Of a stretch of 64,000 nucleotides of DNA, positions 22,201 through 35,200 are shown piece by piece. Each line of letters opens with the position of its first letter. The first letter of the stretch is position 1. Below the pieces are notes generated by a model, which was not told the DNA's origin, made no database searches, and was given only the letters and a program-made list of their open reading frames with translations. The translations under genes were made by a program, and so were the position numbers. The stretch spans positions 1,645,001 to 1,709,000 of the forward strand of contig CANTAL010000024.1 in NCBI GenBank assembly GCA_947650365.1. Direction: 5' to 3'. Source of the DNA: Chamaelirium japonicum. Lineage: Eukaryota > Streptophyta > Magnoliopsida > Liliales > Melanthiaceae.

Positions 22201-25200
22201 GCATGATATCTTCTCTCTTCTCTCTTCATTCATCTCTCTGTTTGCTTCTCGCTTCTTATCTCTCTTCTGTGTTCGTTAAACTCCACTTCTTCTCTATATA
22301 AATGGATAGAGAAACAAAGACAAAAAAGAAAGAAAAAGAGAGAAGAAAATAGAGAGATAAACGAAGAGAGAAGAAGTCCTGCTCCAGTCTATTGGCCATA
22401 GGTATAGGTGTGAAGTTCTCTATTTTCTCTTTATTTATCTCTCTATTCTCTTCTCGCTTCTTATCACTTTTTTGTCTTCGTTAAACTCCTCTTCTTCTGT
22501 CAATAAACAGATAAAGAAATATAGACAGAAGTAAGAGAAGAAGAGAAAAGAGAACGGAGAGATAAACGAAGAGAGAAGAGTAAAAAAAGTCATGCTCTAG
22601 TTTATTGGCCACGGGTGTAGGTGTGAAGTAAGAAGGAATTTAAATTCCAAAACTTCACTTCTGTCTTCGTTTATCTTTCTGTTTTCTTACGACTGGTCAG
22701 CTGGGCTCGATATGTTCGTGCTGATAAAGTGTTATGAGATGGGATAAAGGAAGAGCCGTCAAACATGCCCCATCCTAAAGGGGTCATATATTATTTATAG
22801 GGTAAGCTTACTTAGGTCCTAAGCAATCTATGGGAAACCCTAATCTATGGGAGAAGAGGGAAGAGAATGGAGAGATTTAATTACATTATTTAGAAGTAGA
22901 GTTTTGGAATTTAGATTCCTTCTTACTTCACATCTATACCCGTGGCGAATGGACTGGAGCAATATTTCTTCTCTCTTCTTTCTTTGTTTATCTCTCCCTT
23001 CTCTTCTCTCTTATTTTTTTTTCTCACAACTCGTTATCAGCATGAATATATCGAGCCCAGCCGACCAGTCACAAAAAACAGGAGAGAGAAACGAAGACAG
23101 AAGAGAGGAAAGAAGAGAGAAGAGAATAGAAAGAAAAATAATTTAAATAATATATTTAAATAATTTAGTTAAATTATAAATAGTGGTTGGCTGGGCTTGA
23201 TATGTTTATGCTGATAACGTGTTGCGAGTAAAGAGAAGAAGAAAAAAAAGAATGGAGAGATAAATAAAGAAAGAAGAGAGAAGAAGTGCTGCTCCAATCC
23301 ATTATCCTCAGGTATACGTGTTAAGTAAGAAGAAATCTAAAACTCCACTTCTCAATAATTTAATTAAATCTCTCCATTCTCTTCTCTCTTCTCCCATGGA
23401 TTAGGATTTCTCATATATTACTTAGGCCCTAAGTAACCCTATAAATAATATACGACCCCTTTAGGGTGGGGCATATTTGACGGCTCTCTCATTCTTCCAT
23501 CTCATAATACGTTATCAGCATGAAAATGTCAAGCCCAGTCGACCAATCGTAAGAAAAATAGAGAGACAAACAAAGACGAATGAAGAGAGAAGAGAACGGA
23601 GAGATAAACGATGATAGAAGAGGGAACTTCACACCTATACCCATGGTGAATGAACTAGAGCAGGACTTCTTCTCTCTTCTCTCTTCATTTATCTCTCTGT
23701 TCTCTTCTCTCTTCTTCTCTCTCTTTTGTCTTCGTGTCTCTCTTTATTTATTGAGAAAAGAAGTGGAGTTTAACGAAGATAGAAAAGAGAGAAGAAGAGA
23801 GAAGAAAATAGAGAGATAAATGAAGAAAGAAGAGAGAAGAAGTCCTGCTCAAGTCAATTGGCCATGGGTATAGATGTAAAGTAAAAAGGAATCTAAATTA
23901 TAAAACTCTACTTCTGTCTTTATTTTTCTGTCCATTTTCTTATGATGGGTCGGTTGGGCTTGACATGTTCGTGCTGATAACATGTTGTGAGATGGGAGAA
24001 AGAGAGAGCCGTCAAACGTGACCCACCCTAAAGGGGTTGTACATTATTTATAAGGTAAGCTTACTTAGGGCCTAAGCAATCCATGGGAAAATATAATCCA
24101 TGGGAAAAGATAGAAGAGAACGGAGAGATTTAATTATATTATTGAGAAGTTGAGTTTTCTCAATAATATCATCTCAACATTAGTAAGACTATCATAGTAA
24201 ATTCTATTCTCTCTTCGTTTTAATCAAATAATTAATTTAATTAAAAAACTTATAGTAACATTACTATGATAATCATTATAACATTGAGAAGATACTATTG
24301 AGAAGTGGTGCTTTGAAATTTAGATTCCTTCTTACTTCATACCTATACCCATGGCGTATGGACTGGAGTATGACTTCTTCTCTTTTCTCTTTTCGTTTAT
24401 CTCTTCATTCTCCTCTTATCTTCTCTCTCTTCTGTCTTCGTTTCTCTCTCCGTTTTCTTATGACTGGTCAGCTGGGCTCGGCATGTTCGTGCTGATAACG
24501 TGTTGTGAGATGAGAAAAAGAGAGAGCCATCAAACGCGGCCCACCCTAAAGGGGTCGTATATTATTTATAGGGTAAGCTTACTTAGTGCCTAAGCAATCT
24601 ATAGAAAACCCTAATCCATGGGAGAAGAAAGAAGAGAACGGAGAGATTTAATTATATTATTGAGAAGTGGAGTTTTGGAATTTAGATTCCTTCTGACTTC
24701 ATACCTATACCCGTGGCCAATGGACTAGAACATGACTTCTTCTCTCTACTATCTTCATTTGTCTCTCCATTCTCTTCTTTTTTCTTCTCTCTTTTGTCTT
24801 TGTTTCTCTCTCCGTTTTCTTTCAACTGATCGCTGGGCTCGACATGTTCGTGCTGATAACGTGTTGTGAGATAGAAGAAAGAGAGAGCCATTAAACATGC
24901 CCCACCCTAAAGGGGTCGTATATTATTTATAGGGTAAGCTTACTTAGGGCCTAAGTATTCTATGGGAAACCCAAATCTATAGGAGATATCCGACAGTGTA
25001 TCTCTTAATATTTGAACTTAGGGCCTAAGCAATTTGGGTGTGCCACTTCTTACTATCGAGCCCAGTCGACCAATAGTATCTATCTCTTCTGTCTTTGTTT
25101 GTCTCTTTGTTCTCTTCTCTCTTTTTCTGTCACTTCTATGAGGTTTTGGAATTTAGATTCCTTCTTACTTCATACCTGTACCCATGGCTAATGGATTGGA

Positions 25201-25735
25201 GAAAAACTTCTTTTCTCCTCTCTTCGGAGAGATTTAAGAGAAGAAGAAACAAAAGAACAGAAAGATAAATAAAGAGAGGAGAGAGAAGAGAGAAGAAATT
25301 ATGCTCTAGTCCATTGACCACGGGTATAGGTGTAAAGTAAGAAGGAATCTAAATTCCAAAACTTCTCTTCTATCTTTGTCTCTCTCTATTTTCTTGTGAC
25401 TGGTAGGTTGGGCTCGATATATTCGTGCTGATAATGTGTTGTGAGATGGGAGAAAGAGAGCCGTCAAAAGTGCCCCACCCTAAAGGGGTCAAATATTATT
25501 TATTGGGTAAATGTTATTAGATGAGAGAAAGAGAGAGTCATAAACGTGCCCCACCCTAAAGGGGTAGTATATTATTTATAGGGTAAGCTTACTAAGGGCC
25601 TAAGCAATCTATGGGAAACCCTAATCCATGGGAGAAGAGAGAAGAGAACGGAGAGATTTAATTATATTATACGACCTCTTTAGAGTGGAGCAACTTTGAC
25701 GGCTCTCTCTTTCTCCTATCTCACAACACATTAAT
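19286..25735. repeat. Dominant repeat, long stretch of alternating orientations
   Basis: Plus motifs lie near 19448, 20210, 20767, 21395, 22067, 23031 and 23508; inverted motifs near 19700, 20462, 21160, 21767, 22716, 23209, 23970, 24490, 24850 and 25425. Plus-to-minus junctions read GACAGAAG then TGGAGTTTTGG (for example 20277, 21462, 22138). Minus-to-plus junctions read CCACTTCT then GTCTTCG (for example 22665 and 23912). No stretch over 300 bases holds anything else, and all open frames are repeat-derived. Confidence 0.7.
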
Positions 25736-26440
25736 TAGTAAACTTAATTATTAAATTATTTAAATTATTAAATTATTTAGTAATTAAATAAATAATTAAT
25801 TTAATTAAAAAAATTATAGTAATATTACTATGATAATCATAATATCGTTGAGATGATACTATTGAGAAGTGGAGTTTTGGAATTTAGATTCCTTCTTACT
25901 TCACATCTATACCCATGGTGATAATCAATTATATATAATTAAATATTTATAAGGTAAGCTTACTAATTAAGAGAATTAATTTAATAATTATTTAAATAAA
26001 TAATTAATACGACCCCTTTAGGGTGGGGTATGTTCGATCGGATGACTGTCCACCGTTGGATCTCTCCCATGGATTAGGGTTTCCCATAGATTGCTTAGGC
26101 CCTAAGTAAGCTTACCCTATAAGTAAAATACATTATCAACATGAACATGTCAAGCCTAGCCGACCAGTCATAAGAAAACAGAAAGAGTAATGAAGACAGG
26201 AGAGAGAAAAAAAGAAAGAAAAGAACAGGAAGATAAAGGAAGAGAGAAGATAGAAGAAGTCCTGCTCCAATTTATTAGCCACGGGTATAGGTATAAAGTA
26301 AGAAGAAATCTAATTAGGGTGGGGCATGTTTGATGGCTCTTTCTTTCTTCCATCTTACAACACATTATAGTACAAACATATCGAGCCCAACCGACCAGTC
26401 ACAAGAAAACGGAGAAAGAAACAAATACAGAAGAAAGAAA
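25736..26440. repeat. Dominant repeat with short AT-rich patches
   Basis: An AT-rich patch at 25736-25860 ends with an inverted AATATTACTATGATAATCAT boundary. Plus units with motifs near 26130 and 26355 follow, including the TTCGATCGGATGACTGTCC block at about 26034. Confidence 0.6.
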
Positions 26441-26925
26441 AGAAGATATAATTAAAAAAATAATAAATTTAATAAATTTGTTATGTAATTAATTAATTAA
26501 ATTTTTATTATTAAATTATAAAATATTAATTAAAATAAATAAAAAATTAATTATTTAATTAAGTAATAAAATAAAATAATAAGTCAATAACTATTTACTT
26601 ATTATTTAAATAATAAGTTAATTTTTTGAATATATAAATAATAAAATATTTTTTAAATAACTTAAATTTTTTAAAATAATTAAATTAATATTTATTGATT
26701 TAATATTTAAATATTAAATAAATTATATAAATAATTTAAATATTTAGTTATATAGATAATAAAATATTTATTTAATTATTTAACTATTTAATCTATTAAA
26801 CTAATTAAATTAATTAAATAATAAGAAGTAAAGAAGGAAGATGAGGCACACATAAATTTTTTTCCTTAAAAATAATTTATATTTTTCTTTAAAATATTTA
26901 AAATATTACAACTGTTATGAGATCG
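26441..26925. repeat. AT-rich domain
   Basis: TAATTAATTAAAT-like words, ending AGGAAGTAA? with AAGAAGGAAGATGAGGCACA at about 26830, an unoccupied version of the Tat integration site. No gene seen. Confidence 0.65.
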
Positions 26926-29085
26926 TTCGATCGAATAGCTATCCACCGTCGGATCTCTCCTATGGATTAGGGTTTTTAATAGATTGCTTAGGCCCTAAGT
27001 AAGCTTACCCTATAAATAATATACGACCCCTTTAGGGTGGAGCACGTTTGATGGCTCTCTCTTTCTCCCATCTCACAACACGTTATCAGCACGAATATGT
27101 CGAGCCCAGCCGACCAGTCACAAAAGAACAGAGAGAGAAACGAAGACAGAAGAGAGAGAAGAAGAAAGAAGAGAACGTAGAGATAAATAAAGAGAGAAGA
27201 GAGAAGAAGTCCTGCTCTAGTCCATTCACCACGGGAATAAGTGTAAAGTAAGAAATAATCTAAATTCTAAAACTCCACTTCTCAATATTTATATGGCCCC
27301 TTTAGGGTGGAGCATATTTGACAGCTCTCTTTTTCTCCATCACATAATACGTTATCAACACGAACATGTCAAGTCCAGCCGACCAATCATAAGAAAACAG
27401 AGAGAGAAAGGAAGATAGGAGAGAGAAAAAAAAAGAAGAGAACAGGGAGATAAACGAAGAGAGAATCTAGATAGAAGAAGTCCTACTCCAACCTATTGGC
27501 CACGGGTATAGGTGTAAAGTAAGAATAAATCTAATTAGGGTAGGGCATGTTTGATAGCTCTCCCTTTATCCCATCTTACAACACGTTATCAGTACGAATA
27601 TATCGAGCCCAACCGACTAGTTATTAGAAAATAGAAAGAGAAACGAAGACAGAAGAGAGAGAAGAAGAGAGAAGAAAATAGAGAGATAAACGAATAGAGA
27701 AGAGAGTGGAAGTCCTACTCCAGTCTATTCGCCATGGGTATAGATGTGTAGTAAGAATGAATCTAAATTATAAAACTCTACTTCTCAATAAAATAATTAA
27801 ATCTCTCCAATCTTTTCTCTCTTCTCCTATGGATTAGGGTTTACCATAGATTGCTTAGGCCCTAAGTAAGCATACCCTATAAATAAAATACGACCCCTTT
27901 AGGGTAGGGCATGTTTGACGGGTCTCTTTTTCTCCTATCTCACAAAACGTTATCAGCATGAACATGTCTAGCCCAGCCAACCAGTCATAAGAAAACAAAG
28001 AGAGAAACAAATACAGAAGAGAGAGAAGAAAACTGAGACTTAATTATTTAAATAGTCTCTTCTCATACGGGTATAGGTGTGAAGTAAGAAGGAATCTAAA
28101 TTCCAAAACTTCACAAAAGAAAGAGAAGAAAAGAGAAGAGAACAAAGAAATAAATGAAGAGAGAAGAGAGACGAAGTCCTGCTCTAGTCCATTGGCCACG
28201 GGTATCGATATGAAGTAAGAAAGAATCTAAATTCCAAAACTCCATTTTTCAATATTTATACGACCCCTTTAGGGTGGGGCATATTTGACGACTTTCACTT
28301 TCTCCCATCTCACAATACTTTATCAGTATGAACATGTCGAGCCCAACCGACCAGTTATAAGAAAATGGAGAGAGAAATAAAGAAAAAAGAGAGAGAAGAA
28401 GAGAGAAGAGAATAGAGAGATAAACAATAAGAGAAGAGAGAAGAAGACCTGCTCCAGTCTATTGGCCACAAGTATAGGTGTGAAGTAAGAAGGAATTGAA
28501 ATTCCAAAACTCCACTTCTTAATAATATAATTAAGTCTCTTCGTTCTCTTCTTTCTTCTCCCATGGATTAGGGTTTTCCATAGATAGCTTAGGCCCTATG
28601 TAAGCTTACCCTATAAATAATATACGACCCCTTTAGATGGGGCACGTTTGACAACTCTCTTTTTCTGCCATCTTATAATATGTTATCAGCACGAATATGT
28701 CGAGCTCAGTCGATCAATTACAAGAAAATAGAGAGAGAAACGAAGTCAAAAGAGAGAGAAGAAGAGAGAAGAGAACAGAGATATAAACGAAGATAGAAGA
28801 GAAAAGAAGTCCTGCTCCAATTCATTGTCATCCGATCGAACGATCTCATAACACTTGTATTATTTTAAGAATTTTCAAAGAAAAATATAAATTAATTTTC
28901 TTACAAAAAATTCATTGACAATCGATTGAGAGAAGAAGAGAGAAGAAAATGATGAGATAAACGAAAAGAGAAGAGAGAAGAAGTCCTACTCCAGTCCATT
29001 CACCACAGGTATAGGTGTGAAGTAAGAAGAATCTAAATTCCAAAACTCTACTTCTCAATAGTATCATCCCAAAGTTATTATGATT
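26926..29085 (+). repeat. Dominant repeat, plus-oriented tandem units
   Basis: A regular run with motifs near 27081, 27351, 27585, 27947, 28318 and 28681, so spacing is about 230-370 bp. Telo-box, TATAAATA and purine-rich parts are preserved in most units. A remnant of the AT-rich domain with TCCGATCGAACGATC lies at about 28830-28920. Confidence 0.75.
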
Positions 29086-29925
29086 ATCATAGTAATATTA
29101 TTAAAAAAAATTTAATTAAATTAATTATTTATTTACTTATTAAATAATTAAATATTTAATAATTATATTTTTGGTAAATTAATTAATTTATTTTATTACT
29201 TAATTATCTAGTTATTTAATAAAATTTATTATTATTTTTATTTATTATCAGTATATTATTAAATAATGATTTAATTATATAATTAATTTATTAATTCTTT
29301 TTATTAGTTATTTATATAATTATTATTTTATTTTAAAATAATTAAATAATTTGTCAATAATTTAAATATTTAAAAATGTATTTCGTTAAAAATATATTAA
29401 ACAGATAATTTGCTTAAATGAATGAATAATTTAATTATTAAATTATTTAATAGTTAAATAAATAATATTTTAAATTAATTATTATATAATTAAATAATTA
29501 AAAAATTATTTTATGAAAGTATGAAATATTAAATGAAATAAAAAAATTAATTATTTAGTTAAGTAATAAAATAATATAATAATTTAATAACTATTTATTT
29601 ATTATTTAAAGAATTAGTTAATTATTTGAATATATAATTAATAAAATATTTTTTTAAATAACTTAATATTTTTTTAAATAATCAAATAAAAATTTATTTA
29701 TTTTAATATTTAAATAATAAATAAATTATTTAAATAATTTATTTATATAGATAATTAAATATTTATTTAATTATTTAATTATTTAACTTTTTAATTTATT
29801 AAATTAATTAAATTAATTAAATAATAGGAAGTAAAGAAGGAAGATGAGGCACACCAAAATTTTTTGCTTTAGAAATAATTTATATTTTTCTTTAAAAAAA
29901 TTTAAAACATTACAAATGCTATGAG
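29086..29925. repeat. AT-rich domain, about 840 bp
   Basis: The best example of the large domain. It is entered through ATTATGATTATCATAGTAAT (29075) and left through GGAAGTAAAGAAGGAAGATG (29827), then AGATCGTTCGATCGGATGGC. It may act as a matrix-attachment-like region; nothing else is seen in it. Confidence 0.7.
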
Positions 29926-32250
29926 ATCGTTCGATCGGATGGCTATCCATCGTCGGATCTCTCCCATGGATTAGGGTTTCCCATAGATTGCTTAGGCTCT
30001 AAGTAAGCTTAACCTATAAATAACATACGACCTCTTTGGGGTGGGGCACGTTTGACGTCTCTACTCCATTTCTTAATAATATAATTATATCTCTCTGTTC
30101 TCTTCTATCTTCTCCTATGGATTTGGGTTTTCTATAGATTGCTTAGGTCCTAAGTAAGCTTACCCTATAAATAATATACGACACCTTTAGGGTAGGGCAC
30201 GTTTGATGACTCTCTCTTTCTCTCATCTCACAATAAGTTATCAGCACGAACATATCGAGCCCAGCTGACCAGTCACAAGAAAACGGAGAAAGAAACGTGA
30301 AACATGCCCCAACCTAAAGGGGTCATATATTAGTTATAAGGTAAGCTTACTTAAGGCCTAAGCAATCTATAGGAAACCCTAATCTATGAGAGAAGAGAGA
30401 AGAGAATGGGGAGATTTAATTATATTATTGAGAAGTAGCGTTTTGAAATTTAGATTCTTTCTTACTTCACACCTATACCCATGGCCAATGAATTGGAGAA
30501 GGACTTCTTCTCTCGTCTTTCTTCGTTTATCTCTCCGTTTTCTTCTCTCTTCTTCTCTCTCTTCTGTCTTCATTTCTCTCTCTATTTTCTTATGACTGGT
30601 TGGCTGGGCTCAATATATTCGTGCTGATAACTTATTCTGAGATAGGAGAAAGAAAGAGTCGTTAAAGTTTTCCCATCCTAAAGGGGTCGTATATTATTTA
30701 TAGGGTAAACTTACTTAGGGCCTAAGCAATCTATGGGAAACCCTAATCTACAGGAAAAGAGAGAAGAGAACAGAGACAGAAGAGAACAAAGTGATTTAAT
30801 TATATTATTAAGAAGTAGAGTTTTGGTATTTAGATTCGTTCTTACTTTACACAAATACCCATGGCCAATGGACTGGAGCAGGACTTCTTCTCTCTTCTCT
30901 CTTTATTTATCTCTAGCTCCGTTATCTTCTCTCTTCTTCTCTCTCTTCTGTGGAGTTTTTGAATTTAGATTCCTTCTTACTTCACACCTATACCCATGGC
31001 CAATGGATTGGAGCAGAACTTCTTCTTTCTTCATTTATCTCTCTATTTTCTTCGTTCTTCTTCTCTCTCTTCTAGTTTCCTTTCTGTCTCCGTTTTCTTG
31101 TGACTGGTAGACTGGACTCAATATGTTCGTACTGATAACGTATTGTGAGATAGGAGATTGCTTATTTATTTTATTTATTTCGATCAGATGCCTGTCTATC
31201 GTCGGATCTTTTTTATGGATTAGGGTTTCCCATAGATTACTTAGGCTCTAAGTAAGCTTACCCTATAAATATTTAACTTATTTAATTAATTATAACCACG
31301 GGTATAGGTGTGAAGTAAGAAGGAATCTAAATTCCAAAACTCCACTTCTTAACAGTATCATCTCAACGTTATTATGATTATCATAGTAATATTACTATAA
31401 TTTTTTTAATTAAACTAATCGTTTAAAATTAAGAGAGTTTTGGAATTTACTATGATAATGTAATAACGTTGAGATGATACTATTGAGAAGTGGAGTTTTG
31501 AAATTTAGATTCATTCTTACTTTACACCTATACCCGTGGCCAATGGACTGGAGCAGGACTTCTTCTCTTTTCTCTTTTCGTTTATCTCTCCATTCTCTTA
31601 TCTCTTCCTCTCTCTCTTCTGTCTTTGTTTCTCTCTCCGTTTTCTTGTAACTGGTCGGGTGGGCTCGATATGTTCGTACTAATAACATGTTGTGAGATGG
31701 GAGAAAGATAGAGCCGTCAAATACGCCCCACCCTAAAGGGGTCGTATAAATATTGCGAAGTAAAGTTTTGGAATTTATATTCCTTCTAACTTCACACCTA
31801 TACCCATGGCCAATGGACTAGAGCAGGACTTCTTCTCTCTTCTCTTTTTGTTTATCTCTCCGTTCTCTTCTCTCTTCTTCTCTCTCTTCTATATTTATTT
31901 CTCTCTTTGCTTTCTTGTGACTGGTCGGCTATGATAGACATGTTTGTGCTGATAATGTATTATGAGATGGAAGAAATAGAGAGTTATCAAATGTGCCCCA
32001 CACTAAAGGGGTCATATAAATATTGAGAAGTAGAGTTTTGGAATTTAGATTCCTTCTTACTTCATGTCTATACCCATGGCTAATGGACTAGATCGAGCAT
32101 GACTTCTTTTCTCTTCTCTTATTATTTATTTCTTCGTTTTCTTCTCTCTTCTCCTTTTTCTTCTGTCTTTGTTTCTCTTTCTATTTTATTGTGACTGGTT
32201 GGCTGAGCTTGACATGTTCGTGCTGATAACGTATTGTGAGATGGGATAAA
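29926..32250. repeat. Dominant repeat, plus units then inverted units
   Basis: One plus unit (motif near 30236) joins an inverted run with motifs near 30620, 31124, 31674, 31946 and 32218. Several inverted units are short and lack the telo-box/TATA section, joined as TCTTCT then GTGGAGTTTTTG at about 30946. Confidence 0.65.
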
Positions 32251-35200
32251 GAGAGAGTTATCACGGGTATAGGTGTGAAGTAAGAAAGAATCTAAATTCC
32301 AAAACTCCACTTCTCATTAATATAATTAAATCTCTTCGTTCTCTTCTATCTTCTTCTATGGATTAGGGTTTTCCATATATTGCTTAGGCCTTAAGTATGC
32401 TTACCCTATAAATAATATATGACCTCTTTAGGGTAGGGCACATTTAACGGCTCTCTCTTTTTCCCATCTCATAATACTTACCCTATAAATAATATATGAC
32501 CCATTTAGGGTGGGGCATGTTTGACGGCTTTTACTTTCTCCCATCACATAATATTTTATCAGCACGAACATGTCATGCCCAGCCGACCAGTCGTAAGGAA
32601 ACGGAGAGAGAAACGAAGACAGAATTGGAGTTTTGGAATTTAGCTTCCTTCTTACTTCACACCTATACCCGTGACCAATGGACTGGAGCAGGACTTTTTC
32701 TCTCTTCCCTCTTTATTTATCTCTCCATTCTCTTCTCTCTTCTTCTCTCTCTTTATTGGAGTTTTGTAATTTAGATTCCTTCTTACTTCACACCTATACT
32801 AGTAGCTAATGGACTGGAGTAGGGCTTCTTCTCTCTTCTCTTTTCGTTTATCTTTTCGTTCTCTTCTCTCTTTTCTGTCTTTGTTTCCCTCTCCGTTTTC
32901 TTAGGACGGAGAGATAAATAAAGAGAGAAGAGAGAAGTAGTCCTGCTCCAGTCCTTTGACCACAGGTATAGGTATGAAGTAAGAAGGAATCTAAATTCTA
33001 AAATTCTACTTTTGTCTTTATGTCTCTCTTTGTTTTCTTATGACTGGTCGGCTAGGCTCAACATGGTTGTGCTAATAACGTGTTATGTGATGGGAGAAAG
33101 AGATAGCCATCAAACGTGCCCCACCCTAACAGGGTCGTATAAATATTGAGAAGTGGAGTTTTGGAATTTAGATTCGTTCTTACTTTACATCTATACCCGT
33201 GGCTATTTGACTGGAGTAGGATTTCTTATCTCTTCTCTCTTCGTTTATCTTTTCGTTCTCTCCTTTATTCTTCTCTCTCTTCTGTCTTCATTTTTCTCTC
33301 TGTTTTCTTGTGACTGGTCAGTTGGGCTCGACATGTTCATACTGATAATGTGTTGTGAGAAGTGAAAAGAAGAGAGAAGAGAATGGAGAGATAAACCAAG
33401 AGAGAAGAGAGAATAAGTCCTACTCCAGTCCATTTGCCACGGGTATTGATGTGAAGTAAAAAGGAATCTAAATTCCAAAACTCCACTGCTTAATAATATA
33501 ATTAAATCTCTCTGTTCTCTTCTCTCTTCTCCTATGGATTAGGGTTTCCCATAGATTGCTTAGGTCCTAAGTAAGCTTACCCTATAAATAATATATGACC
33601 CCTTTAGGATGAGGTATGTTTGACGACTCTCTCTTTCTCCCATCTCACAACACGTTATCAGCACAAACATGTCAAGCCCAGCCGACCAGTTGCAAGAAAA
33701 TGGACGGAAAAACAAAAACAGAAGTGGAGTTTTGAAATTTAGATTCCTTCTTACTTCACACCTATACCCGTAGCCAATAGACTGGAGCAGGACTTCTTCT
33801 CACTTCTCTTTTTATTTATCTCTCCGTTCTCTTCTCTCTTATTCTCTCTTCTCTATCTTTATTTCTCTCTCCATTTTCTTGCAACTGATCGGTTGGGCTC
33901 GACATGTTCGTGTTGATAACGTGTTATAAGATGGGAGAAAGAGAGAGCCGTCAGACGTGCCCCACCCTAAAGGGGTCGTAAATTATTTATAAGGTAAGCT
34001 TACTTAGGGACTAAACAATCTATGTGAAACCTAAAATAATTTTAAAATAGTATAATCTCAACATCTAAATATATTAAATAGTTATTTAAATTAATAAAAA
34101 TGGACAGGAGCAGTACTTTAATAATTTAAAAACCAAATTGAATATCTCAATGTATATTAAATAATTATTTATGATAATTAAATAATTAATTAGAATAGAC
34201 TTATTTTTTATATTATAAATGAAGGCATAATTGAGAAGAGAATAGAGAGATAAACAAAGATAGAAGAGAAAAAAAGTCCTGCTACATTCCATTAGCCACG
34301 AATATAGGTGTGAAGTAAGAAGGAATCTAAATTCCAAAACTCCATAGAAAAGAGAAAAGAAGAGAGAAGAGAATGAAGATATAAATAAAGACAGAAGATA
34401 GAAGAAGTCATGCTCCAGTCCATTGGCCACGGGTATAGGTGTGAAGTAAGAAGGAATCTAAATTCCAAAAATCAACTTCTGTCTTCGTTTCTCTCTCCGT
34501 TTTCTTGTAACTGGTCGGTTGGGTTTGACATGTTTATACTGATAATGTGTTGTGAGATGGGAGAAAGAGAGAGGCGTCAAACGTGGCCCACCCTAACGGG
34601 GTCGTAAAAATATTAAGAAGTTGAGTTTTGGAATTTAGATTCCTTCTTACTTCACATCTATACCTGTGGCCAATGGACTGGAGTAGGTCTTCTTCTATCT
34701 CTTCTCTCTCCATTCTCTTCCCTCTTCTCCTATGGATTTGGGTTTCCCATAGATTACTTAGGCCCTAAGTAAGCTTACCTTATAAATAGTATATGACCCT
34801 TTAGGGTGGGGCATATTTGACGGCTCTCTCTTTCTCCCATCTTATAATATATTATCAGCACGAATATATCAAGCCCAGTCAACCAATCACAAAAAACGGA
34901 GAGAGAAACAAAGACAGAAGAGAGAGAAGAAAAAAGAAGAGAATGGAGAGATAAACAAAGAGAGAAGAGAGAAGAGAGAAGAAGTCCTGCTCCTGTCCAT
35001 TCGTCATGGGTATAGGTTTGAAGTAAGAAGGAATCTAAATTCTAAAACTCTACTTCTCAAAAATCTCTTCGTTTTAATTAAATAATTAATTTAATTAAAA
35101 AAATTATAGTAACATTATCAGCCCGAAAAGAGAAGAAGTCCTGCTCAAGTCCATTAGCCACGGGTATAGGTGTGAAGTAAGAAGGAATCTAAATTTCAAA

